60,554 nt of DNA, taken from positions 1 to 60,554 of the forward strand of contig JAFGJV010000054.1 in assembly GCA_016928955.1 (NCBI GenBank), written 5' to 3'. The position numbers were made by a program, and so were the translations under genes. The DNA comes from Spirochaetales bacterium (GTDB taxonomy: Bacteria > Spirochaetota > Spirochaetia > Treponematales > UBA12059). Below, in pieces: positions 17,130 to 25,667 of this stretch; within the stretch, counting starts at the first letter, position 1; the number at the start of each line of letters is the position of its first letter. The notes under the pieces are model-generated. The model made no database searches. It was given only the letters and a program-made list of their open reading frames with translations, and was not told the origin of the DNA.

Positions 17130-18899
17130 ATGTCCACATCGCTCGGCACACCCGAGCCGGCCGTCCGGCACGCCCTCATAGATATCCACTCCCTGTCATA
17201 CCGCTATCCGTCCAGGTCCGAGCTCGTGTTGGACGACGTATCGTTTTCCCTGGCACCCAGAGAGTATGTTGCCCTGGTGGGCGCGAACGGCTCTGGCAAA
17301 AGCACGCTTGCCCGTTGCGTGTGCGGACTTCTAGAGCCGCCTCCGGGATCCGTGAACGTTGGGGGCCTGGATCCATCCAAGCGAGCGGACGCGTTCGAGA
17401 TCAGGAAAAGGCTGTCCCTGGTATTTCAGTCGCCGCTGGACCAGATTGTGGCGTCCGTGGTCGAGGAGGATGTGGCTTTCGGGCTGGAGAACCTGGGCGT
17501 GCCCAAGTCGGATATGGACACGCGGGTTGAAGCCGCCCTCAGGGCTGTGGATTTATGGTCGGTCCGCAAACGGCCCACGCGCTTTTTAAGCGCCGGACAG
17601 CAGCAACGCCTGGCCCTGGCGGGCGCCATGGTCATGGAGCCAAAGGCGATCATTTTTGACGAAGCCACCGCCATGATAGACCCCGCCGGCAGGGAGTCCA
17701 TACTGGACCACATGGACATACTGGCCGAGGGCGGCACGGCCATACTCCACATCACCCACGATATGGGCGAGGCGGCCAGGGCGGACCGCGTTCTGGTGCT
17801 GTCCGGGGGGCGACTCGTGTACGACGGCCGGCCCCAGGCCTTGTTCGAGCGTGAGGATGTATCCGCCTGGGCTTTGGCGGAACCTCCGTCCATGGCCACC
17901 GCGCGGGCCCTCGGCATGAAAGCCGTGGCCGGTGAGAGCGCGCGAGATTTCGGGCGACGGCTGGCCGGGTTGTCCGTCCTGCGGCCCTCCAAGGAAGCGG
18001 CGCATGGAGCGCCCCCTACGGAAACGGCGGAGGGGAATTCCCTGGCCTGGTCGGCCACCACGGCGGGTTTTTCCTATCTAAAAGGTACGGATCAGGAAAC
18101 CAAGGCCTTGGAGGGCGTGGATCTGGCGCTCTCTGGCGGACGTTCGCTTGCCCTGGTCGGCGGCACCGGCTCGGGGAAATCCACCCTGCTGCAGCTCCTG
18201 TCCGCCCTGGCCGAACCATCTGAAGGCAGGGTGCTGGTCTTCGGGCAGGATACCCAGGATCCTAAAACAGACGTTCGGAAACTGCGCATGCGCTCGCCGC
18301 TTGCCGTACAGCGCCCGGAAACTGCCATATTCGAACTGTACGCCGCCGACGAGGTATCCTTTGGCCCGCGCAACGCCGGCCTGGAAGGCAAGGCCCTGGT
18401 CGAAAGGGTTCGTTCGGCCATGGACACGGTAGGCCTGCCCTACGCCCAGTTCAGGGACCGGCAGTGCAGGGCCCTGTCCGGCGGGCAGAAGCGTCGCCTG
18501 GCCCTGGCGTCCATTCTAGCCATGGAGCCTGATGGCCTCGTGCTGGACGAACCGACATCGGCCCTGGATCCCCTGTCCAGGCAGGCCCTGATGGACGTGA
18601 TTTGGTCTCGGGTGGAAGCCGGCCGAGCCCTCGTATTTTCCACGCACTCAATGGAAGAAGCCGCCCGGGCGGACCTGGTCGCCGTCATGCGCGGTGGCCG
18701 GCTCGTGGCCCTGGGCCCGCCGTCCAGCGTCTTTGGCCCCGCCTGGAGAGAGGATTGGGGCATAGGGCTCCCCTTCGCGGCCGAGCTGAGCCGCTCGGCT
18801 CGCCAGGAGGGCCTGGACCTTCCCGACGGTATTATTGACCTTGCAGGCTTGGCCGCCGCCTGCGGAGCCTTGGCCAGCGTGGGCAGGGAAGCGCCATGA
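17130..18899 (+). CDS. ecfA: ECF transporter ATPase, two ABC domains fused
   Basis: 589 residues containing two ABC ATPase domains that are normally separate EcfA and EcfA' proteins. Domain 1 has Walker A GANGSGKST (51-59), signature LSAGQQQRLALAGA and Walker B IIFDEATAMIDP. Domain 2 has GGTGSGKST, LSGGQKRRLALAS and LVLDEPTSALDP. The start at 17130 follows GAGGTG. The TGA overlaps the EcfT start by 4 bases. It energises vitamin uptake through EcfT and an S component, both encoded next. Confidence 0.93.
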   Translation: MSTSLGTPEPAVRHALIDIHSLSYRYPSRSELVLDDVSFSLAPREYVALVGANGSGKSTLARCVCGLLEPPPGSVNVGGLDPSKRADAFEIRKRLSLVFQSPLDQIVASVVEEDVAFGLENLGVPKSDMDTRVEAALRAVDLWSVRKRPTRFLSAGQQQRLALAGAMVMEPKAIIFDEATAMIDPAGRESILDHMDILAEGGTAILHITHDMGEAARADRVLVLSGGRLVYDGRPQALFEREDVSAWALAEPPSMATARALGMKAVAGESARDFGRRLAGLSVLRPSKEAAHGAPPTETAEGNSLAWSATTAGFSYLKGTDQETKALEGVDLALSGGRSLALVGGTGSGKSTLLQLLSALAEPSEGRVLVFGQDTQDPKTDVRKLRMRSPLAVQRPETAIFELYAADEVSFGPRNAGLEGKALVERVRSAMDTVGLPYAQFRDRQCRALSGGQKRRLALASILAMEPDGLVLDEPTSALDPLSRQALMDVIWSRVEAGRALVFSTHSMEEAARADLVAVMRGGRLVALGPPSSVFGPAWREDWGIGLPFAAELSRSARQEGLDLPDGIIDLAGLAAACGALASVGREAP

Positions 18900-19732
18900 A
18901 GAACCTGGAATTTTTCCGGAGGGTATCCATAGGCCAATATCTGGACGCGGACAGTCCCGTGCACAGGCTTACCCCGGCCACCAAGTATCTCTGGCTGTTC
19001 GCGCTCATCCTCCCCGCCAGCATGGCCAGATCGTCGTTGGCCATTATTCTCGTGGCCGCGGCCTGCCTGGCGGCGGCCAAACTTGCCCGTGTGCACCTGC
19101 GCTACCTGCTGCGAGGTTTTGGGCCGGTTCTGCCGCTTGTGCTCCTTACGGCCGTCCTGCAGTTCGTTTTCGGCTGGAGGGACGACGGGAGCCTGGTGCT
19201 TGCGGACCTGGGCCCGATCAGCGTGACCATGAGGGAGGTTCTGTCCGTCCTGGGCATGGCGGCACGATTCCTGGCCATCATGATGGCGCTGGGCTTGTTC
19301 ACGGCCACTACCACAGAAGGGGATTCGGCCAGGGGTATTGAGGACCTGATGCAACCCCTTGCCAGGCTTGGCATCCCGGCCCACGGCCTGGCCCTGGCCG
19401 TTGCCGTGGCTTTCCGCTTCATCCCGATCGTTGCCGGCGAGCTGGAGGCCGTGGTCAAGGCCCAAGCCGCCCGGGGCGCGGATTTTGGCGCGGGTAGGGG
19501 CGGTATCGTGCGCAAGGTCAGGGCGTATCTCCCTCTGGTCGTTCCCGTAACGGTCCGCGCCCTCGAGCGGGCTGAGGCTTTGGCCGAAGCCATGGACGCG
19601 CGCTGTTACCGTTCCAAAGGCAGGACGCGCTTTGTCGTGACCGTGGGTGGGCGGGGAGAAGCCCTGCTACGGCTCTCGGCCATCGTTTTTGGGGCGGGCG
19701 TCATGGTCCTGTCCGGTATGCTCTCCTGGTGA
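18896..19732 (+). CDS. ecfT: ECF transporter transmembrane coupling protein EcfT
   Basis: 278 residues with several membrane helices. The cytoplasmic coupling segment AQAARGADFGAG, followed by ALERAEALAEAMDARCY, is the Ala-Arg-Gly containing helix pair that contacts the ATPases. It starts inside the stop codon of ecfA (ATGA). It links the fused ATPase to the S component. Confidence 0.92.
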   Translation: MKNLEFFRRVSIGQYLDADSPVHRLTPATKYLWLFALILPASMARSSLAIILVAAACLAAAKLARVHLRYLLRGFGPVLPLVLLTAVLQFVFGWRDDGSLVLADLGPISVTMREVLSVLGMAARFLAIMMALGLFTATTTEGDSARGIEDLMQPLARLGIPAHGLALAVAVAFRFIPIVAGELEAVVKAQAARGADFGAGRGGIVRKVRAYLPLVVPVTVRALERAEALAEAMDARCYRSKGRTRFVVTVGGRGEALLRLSAIVFGAGVMVLSGMLSW

Positions 19733-19852
19733 CAGGGGGCTGGTGTTTCGGCGCTACATGCCGCTTATGGTTGGCCGCGCTGGCCATGCCAAAGGGGCAA
19801 TATATAACGGGCGACTCGACCCGAGCGGGCGGGTACGCTCAAGGAGGTTTGT

Positions 19853-20458
19853 ATGGAAGGTTCGTCAGTTCGGAAGCTGGTTACGGCTGGTGCCCTTGGC
19901 GCCGTGTCGGTGGTCATGGCCGTCACGCCCCTGGGTTTTCTCCCCTGGTTCGGGGGCGCATCGCTGACCATCATGCACATACCGGTGATCATAGCCGCCG
20001 TGCTAGAAGGCCCCCTGGCAGGCACCATCGTCGGCCTTATTTTTGGCGTGTCCAGCCTCATGAAGGCGGGCATAGCGCCCACATCGGCTTTTGATCCCCT
20101 GTTCACCAATCCCCTGGTATCCGTGTTGCCCAGGCTGTTTATCGGGGTGGCGGCCTGGGCTGTGTTCAGGCTGTTCCGCGGCAAGTTTACGCCGCTGGCT
20201 TCTGGGGTGGCGGGTGCCGTTGGCGGATTCACCAACACGGTGCTGGTGCTCGGCATGCTCGGCATAGCCGAGGGTCCCAGGCTGGCCAGTGTCACGGGGC
20301 TGGAGTCCGGAGGCATCGTGCCCTTCCTGGCGGGCATTGCCGTCAGCAATGGCCTGATCGAGGCTGCTGCTGCGGCCGTGCTGACAGCGGCCGTGGTCAC
20401 GGCATGGAAGGGAATAGCCGGCGGAGGCAAGGCCCGCCTGGCCGACGAGGATAAATAA
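19853..20458 (+). CDS. ECF transporter S component, pantothenate (PanT) type
   Basis: 201 residues, about six hydrophobic helices, with the SLTIMHIPVIIAAVLEGPLA segment typical of PanT-like S components that bind pantothenate. AAGGAGG lies upstream of the ATG. A 120-base gap separates it from ecfT and includes a possible -10 TATATA near 19801, so it may also be transcribed alone. The next gene is a CoaX-type pantothenate kinase homologue, which supports pantothenate as substrate. Confidence 0.8.
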   Translation: MEGSSVRKLVTAGALGAVSVVMAVTPLGFLPWFGGASLTIMHIPVIIAAVLEGPLAGTIVGLIFGVSSLMKAGIAPTSAFDPLFTNPLVSVLPRLFIGVAAWAVFRLFRGKFTPLASGVAGAVGGFTNTVLVLGMLGIAEGPRLASVTGLESGGIVPFLAGIAVSNGLIEAAAAAVLTAAVVTAWKGIAGGGKARLADEDK

Positions 20459-20459
20459 C

Positions 20460-21218
20460 ATGCTTCTGGCCCTGGATGCCCGCAACGGGTCACTCACGGT
20501 TGGGTTCCGCCATGGCAATGCCTGGTTGCCTCTGACGCGTCTTGGCGTGAACAGGACGGAAGACGAATACGCCTTCCTGTTGAATGCCGCCCTGGACAAG
20601 GCCGGACCGGGCTTGCGACCAGACCGGGCCTGGCTGTCCAGCGTGGTGCCCGGCCTTACGCCCGTGCTCAAGGAAGCCGTGCGGCTGGCCTTCGGGCTGG
20701 ATGTGACCGTGGTGGGCCCGGGAGTCAAAACCGGGGTCAAGATACGTGTGGACCAGCCGGCCGAGCTGGGGAGCGACCTTGTGTGCCAGGCGGCGGCCGG
20801 GTACGCGCTGGCGGGCGGCGCTTGCCTGGTCGTCGACTTTGGCGCTGCCCTTACCATGGCAGCCGTCAATGGCAAGGGTGAATTCATGGGCGCCGCCATA
20901 GCGCCGGGACTGGAGACGGCCGCCACGGCGCTCAGGCGAACGGCCGCCCAGTTGCCGGAGGTGAGGCTGGAGGCAAGCGACAAGGCCATAGGAAGAAATA
21001 CGCCTGACGCCGTCCGTTCAGGACTCATACTAGGGTATACCGGCCTGGTCGAACGCCTGGCCGAGCGCATGCGCTCAGAGCTGGGCGAGGACGCCGCGCT
21101 CATAGGCTCGGGCGACAAACTTGGCCGGCTGGTGCTTGACGGCCTCCCGGCTCTGGCCTTTGTACCCGACCTGGCGCTGGATGGCCTGGCCCTTATAGCC
21201 GAACGCAACACGCCATGA
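20460..21218 (+). CDS. coaX: Diverged type III pantothenate kinase (CoaX) homologue
   Basis: 252 residues, the normal CoaX length. The three key aspartates are kept (Asp6; GSD; VVDFG), as are IAPGLETAATAL and IGRNTPDAVRSGLILGY. However, several motif residues differ from the usual family: DxGNT is DARNGS, GADR is GSDL, DFGTATT is DFGAALT and ATGG is GSGD. It begins 2 bases after the S-component stop, so uptake and phosphorylation of pantothenate would be coupled. Activity of this variant is uncertain. Confidence 0.82.
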   Translation: MLLALDARNGSLTVGFRHGNAWLPLTRLGVNRTEDEYAFLLNAALDKAGPGLRPDRAWLSSVVPGLTPVLKEAVRLAFGLDVTVVGPGVKTGVKIRVDQPAELGSDLVCQAAAGYALAGGACLVVDFGAALTMAAVNGKGEFMGAAIAPGLETAATALRRTAAQLPEVRLEASDKAIGRNTPDAVRSGLILGYTGLVERLAERMRSELGEDAALIGSGDKLGRLVLDGLPALAFVPDLALDGLALIAERNTP

Positions 21219-21279
21219 CGCGAGGCAGGTCCCAGGGACGAGCCGGGGCGCGGTTTCAGAATGCGCAGAGGAAATCCCG

Positions 21280-21309
21280 TTGACACAGGCGGGGCCTTTC
21301 TTGTATAAA
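21280..21309 (+). promoter_or_regulatory. tRNA-Met promoter
   Basis: Consensus TTGACA (21280-21285), an 18-base spacer and TATAAA (21304-21309), 17 bases before the tRNA. Confidence 0.75.
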
Positions 21310-21326
21310 GACCGCGCACAGGCAAC

Positions 21327-21399
21327 GGCGGCGTAGCTCAGCTGGCAGAGCAAGCGGCTCATATCCGCTGTGTCGAGGGTCCGAGTCCCCCCGCCGCCA
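21327..21399 (+). tRNA. tRNA-Met (CAU)
   Basis: A full cloverleaf: acceptor GGCGGCG/CGCCGCC, D arm GCTC..GAGC, anticodon stem AGCGG/CCGCT with loop CTCATAT (anticodon CAU), and discriminator A. CCA is not encoded. The fully paired acceptor stem points to the elongator type. The T arm is odd: the loop reads TCCGAGT instead of TTCGAGT, and the stem GAGGG/CCCCC has one A-C mismatch. Confidence 0.88.
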
Positions 21400-21409
21400 T
21401 GTCGTCGCC

Positions 21410-21440
21410 ACGGCCGCCTTAACAGGGCGGCCGTTTTGTT
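21410..21440 (+). terminator. tRNA-Met terminator
   Basis: ACGGCCGCC (21410-21418) pairs perfectly with GGCGGCCGT (21426-21434), followed by TTTTGTTT. Confidence 0.85.
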
Positions 21441-21497
21441 TGACCGCGGGAGCGGCGGTCCCGCACGAGAGGCGGCCTTAGGGCGATAGGAGCGAGC

Positions 21498-21749
21498 GTG
21501 AGTTCGACTGCGTGGCGAGACGAGGCCTTCCGGACATCGTACGACGATACCCTGGCCAGCCTCACTAAGCGGAGGAACAGCGAGCCGGACTTTTCGGTTG
21601 ACAGCCTCCGTGGTATACTCAAGCACCTGTACGAGCAAGACGGAAACGACCAGTTTGGCCGAGGTGAGCTTCAGGATCTGATCCTGCGCGGCATCATCGA
21701 GGCGCACGAGGACTTTTTGGCAGGCTGGGAAGCCGAGCGTCGCCAGTAA
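21498..21749 (+). CDS. Small hypothetical protein
   Basis: 83 residues, GTG start with AGGAG seven bases upstream. Charged, soluble and mainly helical (SLRGILKHLYEQDGNDQFGR, then LILRGIIEAHEDFL). No family recognised. It precedes the GNAT-like gene by 86 bases and may be co-transcribed with it. Confidence 0.7.
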   Translation: MSSTAWRDEAFRTSYDDTLASLTKRRNSEPDFSVDSLRGILKHLYEQDGNDQFGRGELQDLILRGIIEAHEDFLAGWEAERRQ

Positions 21750-21835
21750 GAAGGCCCGAACGGCACATGCCGCGTTCCTCGGGGCGCGGGTATACAGTAG
21801 GCTGGCGGCCATACGGCGGCCGGCAGGAGCGATCC

Positions 21836-22960
21836 ATGGCATTGGAAATTCGCGAGCTCGCGTCACCGCGCGAACTTAAGGCGTTTGTCAACTTTCCCTT
21901 CACGCTGTACAAGGGCAATCCCAACTGGGTGCCCGCCCTGGTGCTGGACGACCTGTCAACGCTGAACCTCCGCAAGAACCCCGCGGGGGAGTTTTGCCAG
22001 TCCGCCTACTGGATGGCCTACCGCGACGGCAAGCCCGTGGGCCGCATCGCCGGCATCGTGAACCAGGCGTATATCCGGAAATGGGGCAACAAGTACGCCC
22101 GTTTTGGCTGGTTTGACGTGGACGACGACTTCGAGGCCGCGCAGGCCCTGGTTGCCGCCTTTGAGGATTGGGCCAGGCGCAGGGGCCTGGAAGCTGTCCA
22201 CGGCCCCCTTGGTTTTACCGACCTGGACAGGGAAGGCCTCCTGGTTGAGGGATTCGACGAGAAAGGCACCCTGGCGACCAACTACAACCATGCCTACTAC
22301 GGGCCCTTTCTCGAGCGCCTAGGCTATGCCAAGGACGTTGACTGGATAGAATTCCAGGTCAAAGTGCCGGAGGCCATACCCGATAAGGTGCTCAGGGTAA
22401 ACGACCTGATAGCCAAGCGCACGGGCGTGCGGCTGTTTACCTGGAAGAGAAATTCCGAGCTGGTCCGAAAATACGGCGCCCAGCTGTTCGAGCTCATCGA
22501 TGAGGCATACGCGGGCCTGTACGGCACGACGCCCCTGACCAGGCGCCAGGTAGAGGTGTACATCAAGCAGTACCTGGGCTTTGTGGACACCCGCTTCACC
22601 AAGATCATGATCGACGAGCACGACAAGCTCGTCGGGTTTGGCATAGCCATGCCCAGCCTGTCCGACGCCCTGATCAAGTCTCGCGGGCGCTTATTCCCCC
22701 TGGGCTGGTGGCACCTTCTGTCAGCGCTGAAAAAGCCATCCGTCATAGACATGTATCTGGTGGCCGTGCGGCCCGAATACCAGTCGCGCGGGGTCATAGC
22801 CATACTGATGACCGACCTGAACAAGAGCGCCATGGAAGAAGGCGTCCTGTACGCCGAGACCAATCCTGAGCTTGAGTCGAATTTTGCCGTCCAACAACTC
22901 TGGAAGGATTACGAGCGGCGCCAGCACAAACGGCGCAGGGTGTACCTCAAAAAACTGTAG
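21836..22960 (+). CDS. GNAT-fold N-acetyltransferase-like protein
   Basis: 374 residues. The N-terminal half (FPFTLYKGNPNWVPALVLDD, then GPLGFTDLDREGLLVEGFD) and the C-terminal acetyltransferase-like part (VIDMYLVAVRPEYQSRGVIAILM) match a family of large GNAT-like proteins of unknown substrate. The ATG at 21836 has CAGGAG upstream; the in-frame extension before it is not conserved in character. It ends 53 bases before the convergent HD-GYP gene. Confidence 0.82.
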   Translation: MALEIRELASPRELKAFVNFPFTLYKGNPNWVPALVLDDLSTLNLRKNPAGEFCQSAYWMAYRDGKPVGRIAGIVNQAYIRKWGNKYARFGWFDVDDDFEAAQALVAAFEDWARRRGLEAVHGPLGFTDLDREGLLVEGFDEKGTLATNYNHAYYGPFLERLGYAKDVDWIEFQVKVPEAIPDKVLRVNDLIAKRTGVRLFTWKRNSELVRKYGAQLFELIDEAYAGLYGTTPLTRRQVEVYIKQYLGFVDTRFTKIMIDEHDKLVGFGIAMPSLSDALIKSRGRLFPLGWWHLLSALKKPSVIDMYLVAVRPEYQSRGVIAILMTDLNKSAMEEGVLYAETNPELESNFAVQQLWKDYERRQHKRRRVYLKKL

Positions 22961-22972
22961 TCGCCTTTTGTC

Positions 22973-22994
22973 CCGCGCCCTGAACGGGGCGCGG
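22973..22994. terminator. Convergent terminator hairpin
   Basis: CCGCGCCC (22973-22980) pairs with GGGCGCGG (22987-22994). On the minus side the preceding CAAAAGG gives no strong T-run. Confidence 0.45.
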
Positions 22995-23013
22995 CAGGCG
23001 GTATCCGCGCGGG

Positions 23014-24108
23014 TCACGCGTCCTTTATGTCGTTGTATATACGCTCAAAATCCTCGTGCATTTCCTTGAACAGGTCCACCAGTTCGGGATCAAAGTGGGT
23101 GCCGCCGTCGGCCGTGATGAGCAGGGTAGCCCGCTTGTGGTCAAAGGTTTCCTTGTAGCTCCGCCTCATGCGCAGGGCGTCGTAAACGTCTGCCAGGGCG
23201 ACGATGCGCGCGGGCAGGGGAATCATGTCGCCCACCAGCCTGTACGGGTATCCGGTGCCGTTCCACCATTCGTGGTGGGACTGGGCAATCTGCTTGGCCA
23301 TGGGATTGGGATAGCTGGACAGGATGAAGGCGCCGTTTATGGTGTGTTCTTTCATGATGGACCACTCGAATTCGTTCAAAGGGCCCTGCTTGTTCAGGAT
23401 GTCGTCCGGTGTGCCTATCTTGCCGACGTCGTGCATGGCAGCCAGAAAGCCAATATTGTCCACAAAGTCCACGTCCACTTCCGGCCAGCGTGCGTCGCCG
23501 TACATAGCGCTGGCAAGGAGATGGCTGTAGCGGTTGACGCGCTCTATGTGCCGTCCCGTGTCCCTGTCCTTGAGCTTGGACGCTTCCAAGAGGCTAGAGA
23601 ACATGGTGCGGAGAAAGCGCTTGTTCTCGTCGGTCACGTCGTCAAAGAGCACGACCCAGGCCAGGGGAGAGCCGTCCCCGTCGTCCGGTATGAAGGGCAG
23701 TATCTGGACGCGCGTGCGCATGGTGCCCGCGTACTTGGCGCGATGCTCAAGATAGTCGCTCCAGGTATAGCCGTGCGACGGATCCTTGATGGCCCTGCAC
23801 AGGGCGGCCGCTTGCCCGGGGCTGATGCAGCGCTTGAACGTGTCCAGGAAGGACGAATGGTCGGGGTATTCGAAGGAGCGCACCACGGTGCGGAACGGAT
23901 CGTTACGGTATATGAACGACAGGGACGCGTCCAGGAGGGCCATGGGCGAAGGTATTCCTTCATAGGATTTAAGGAGGCCTCGAACGCAGCCAAAGGACAG
24001 GAGAGGGGAGGCCGAGGGAGCCTTGTTCGTCTCGTCCTCAAGCTCCTGGAGCTCGGCCAGCTCTTCCACGTCGGCCACCTCTATCAGGGGGTGAAGGTCC
24101 TTATCCAC
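23014..24108 (-). CDS. HD-GYP domain phosphodiesterase with PAS-like N-terminus
   Basis: 364 residues. Residues 50-160 resemble a PAS-type sensor (PSPMALLDASLSFIYRNDPF). From 180 onward is an HD-GYP domain: HD at 226-227 in AAMHDVGKIGTPDDIL, then HHEWWNGTGYP with GYP at 286-288 and ARIVALADVYDALRMRRSYK. It is predicted to hydrolyse cyclic-di-GMP. It starts with GTG and overlaps the tsaB stop by 8 bases. A PilZ (c-di-GMP receptor) protein is encoded nearby at 25.7 kb. Confidence 0.9.
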   Translation of the reverse strand: MDKDLHPLIEVADVEELAELQELEDETNKAPSASPLLSFGCVRGLLKSYEGIPSPMALLDASLSFIYRNDPFRTVVRSFEYPDHSSFLDTFKRCISPGQAAALCRAIKDPSHGYTWSDYLEHRAKYAGTMRTRVQILPFIPDDGDGSPLAWVVLFDDVTDENKRFLRTMFSSLLEASKLKDRDTGRHIERVNRYSHLLASAMYGDARWPEVDVDFVDNIGFLAAMHDVGKIGTPDDILNKQGPLNEFEWSIMKEHTINGAFILSSYPNPMAKQIAQSHHEWWNGTGYPYRLVGDMIPLPARIVALADVYDALRMRRSYKETFDHKRATLLITADGGTHFDPELVDLFKEMHEDFERIYNDIKDA

Positions 24109-24850
24109 GGGCCGCCTCCGCCGCTTCCTCGGCGTCGCTCGCGCGCAGGTACGCCGGCGCGGCGTCGGACGCCGCGGGGCCGTGGGCGGTAAATTCCGTG
24201 ACAGCCAGGTCCAGCATGGCGACAGCGGGGGAACGGCGCGATCTCTCGGCCAGCCTGAATCCCGTCCGCTCGGCCAAGATACCCTCCAGCATGTCGGCGT
24301 CCGGACCTGCGAAAAGCACCTCGGGATAGCCGCTTACGGCGGCCAGTATGGCGTCAGCTCCCGCGTCTCGCGGACCCTCGACCAGGCGTCCCGCCTGATA
24401 GACTGCCCAGAAGTACCGCGAGCGCTTGGCGTCGATCACGGGCACGACCACCGGGGACACTCCCGCCCACTCGGAAGCCATGGCGTCAAGGGTGGGCACA
24501 AGGACAAAGGGTTTTCCAGTGCCGTACGCCAGGCCTTTTATGGTCGAAAGGCCTATGCGGAGGCCCGTGAACGATCCGGGCCCTTTCGAACACGCAAAGA
24601 GGTCTATGTCGGCCAGGGCAAGGCCGCATTCGTCCAGGCAGAAGTCCACCGCCCCCATGAGGCGCTCGGCGTGGCGGTAACCGGCGTCTATGGCCACGGA
24701 CGCAAAGCCTGCGCCGGGCGCCGGATCGTGTCCGGTGCTATCGCGATACGGGTGTTTGGGGGCCAGGGGCGACGATTCGGGCGTACCCCTGTTCCTACCG
24801 GCGGCCACGGCGAGGATGTCTGTTGAGCAATCCACGGCAAGCACATTCAC
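24101..24850 (-). CDS. tsaB: tRNA t6A biosynthesis protein TsaB
   Basis: 249 residues. The N-terminal ASKHA fold (MNVLAVDCSTDILAVA) and the hallmark SKGPGSFTGLRIGLSTIKGL at about residues 90-109 identify TsaB, the scaffold partner of TsaD in making threonylcarbamoyl-adenosine at tRNA position 37. The GTG start overlaps the tsaE stop (GTGA). The C-terminal ~30 residues (AEEAAEAARG) are an Ala-rich extension. Confidence 0.92.
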   Translation of the reverse strand: MNVLAVDCSTDILAVAAGRNRGTPESSPLAPKHPYRDSTGHDPAPGAGFASVAIDAGYRHAERLMGAVDFCLDECGLALADIDLFACSKGPGSFTGLRIGLSTIKGLAYGTGKPFVLVPTLDAMASEWAGVSPVVVPVIDAKRSRYFWAVYQAGRLVEGPRDAGADAILAAVSGYPEVLFAGPDADMLEGILAERTGFRLAERSRRSPAVAMLDLAVTEFTAHGPAASDAAPAYLRASDAEEAAEAARG

Positions 24851-25284
24851 CGCAACAACTCCTCAAGCCCGCCGGACACGCGGACACGGCGGGTGTCGTC
24901 CGTTAGGACATCCAGTTCCACGACCGTTGCGTCAGGGGGAAGGATGCCTTCCACCCGTTCGCTCCACTCTATGGCGCATACGCCCCTGCCGTAGAGATAG
25001 CGCCGAGCGTCCAGAAAGTCGAATTCGTCGGGGCCGCCCAGCCGGTAACAGTCTATATGATACAAAGGGAGGCGGCCTCCGTCGTACTCGTTGACCAGGG
25101 TGTAGGTCGGGCTGGTCACCTGATCTGATATCCCTAGGCCACGGGCCAAACCCCTTGAGAGGACTGTCTTGCCCGCGCCCAAACCACCGCGGAAAGCCAA
25201 GACGGTTCCGGGCACTGCGACAGTTCCCAGCCGTTCTCCCAAAGCCTCGGTATCGCCCACGCTCGGGCACTCGAACTCGATCAG
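24847..25284 (-). CDS. tsaE: tRNA t6A biosynthesis ATPase TsaE
   Basis: About 145 residues. Walker A GGLGAGKT, followed by TSPTYTLVNEY and HIDCYRLG, are diagnostic of TsaE. A GTG at 25260 would cut into the first strand and helix. The family N-terminus (IEFECPSVGDTEALGERLG) continues upstream to a CTG at 25284, which overlaps the stop of the preceding gene as CTGA and has GGGGAG before it. I therefore propose a CTG start. The protein drives the TsaBDE cycle by ATP hydrolysis. Confidence 0.9.
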   Translation of the reverse strand: MIEFECPSVGDTEALGERLGTVAVPGTVLAFRGGLGAGKTVLSRGLARGLGISDQVTSPTYTLVNEYDGGRLPLYHIDCYRLGGPDEFDFLDARRYLYGRGVCAIEWSERVEGILPPDATVVELDVLTDDTRRVRVSGGLEELLR

Positions 25285-25541
25285 GGCAAGCTCCCCCTGG
25301 AGTGCAAATCCAGAATCAGATGCTTCAGCTTTGAAACCACAGGCAGGACGGGGTAATCCAAATCCTCGGTCAGGGCAACACGGATATCCACGCCTCCCAG
25401 AGGTTTGTGCTCGAGCGTGAATTCCACGGGCGAGCTCACCGTCTGTTGGAGATATTCCAGTACCACATCCGCCGTGAACTCGCGCCGGTAGTACAGGTGA
25501 GTGTCCTTGCGTTTGATGTTGACCAGCTCGAGTACTTTCAC
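25281..25541 (-). CDS. Small conserved-looking hypothetical protein
   Basis: 86 residues, GTG start, no signal peptide. Amphipathic beta-alpha pattern (TLEHKPLGGVDIRVALTEDL), no family recognised. It heads the tsaE-tsaB-HD-GYP operon. A promoter TTGACC-N18-TAGAAT ends 7 bases before the GTG. Confidence 0.72.
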   Translation of the reverse strand: MKVLELVNIKRKDTHLYYRREFTADVVLEYLQQTVSSPVEFTLEHKPLGGVDIRVALTEDLDYPVLPVVSKLKHLILDLHSRGSLP

Positions 25542-25548
25542 GGCCTCA

Positions 25549-25578
25549 ATTCTATTGTCCGGAGGCTACCGCGGTCAA
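25549..25578 (-). promoter_or_regulatory. Promoter of the tsaE-tsaB operon
   Basis: On the minus strand TTGACC (25578-25573), 18 bases, TAGAAT (25554-25549), then 7 bases to the GTG start at 25541. The leader would be at most a base or two. Confidence 0.55.
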
Positions 25579-25667
25579 GGCAAGGGCGGTGAAGATTGCC
25601 GCCCGGTCTGGCAAAACAGGCGATTAGGCTCCCAGGAGGAGCTGGTAGAAACCAAGGGAAACCCTTG

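Noticed and set aside
20003-21325. 440-residue minus-strand frame
   Set aside because: Antisense to the S-component and CoaX genes, Ser/Arg/Pro-rich without motifs.
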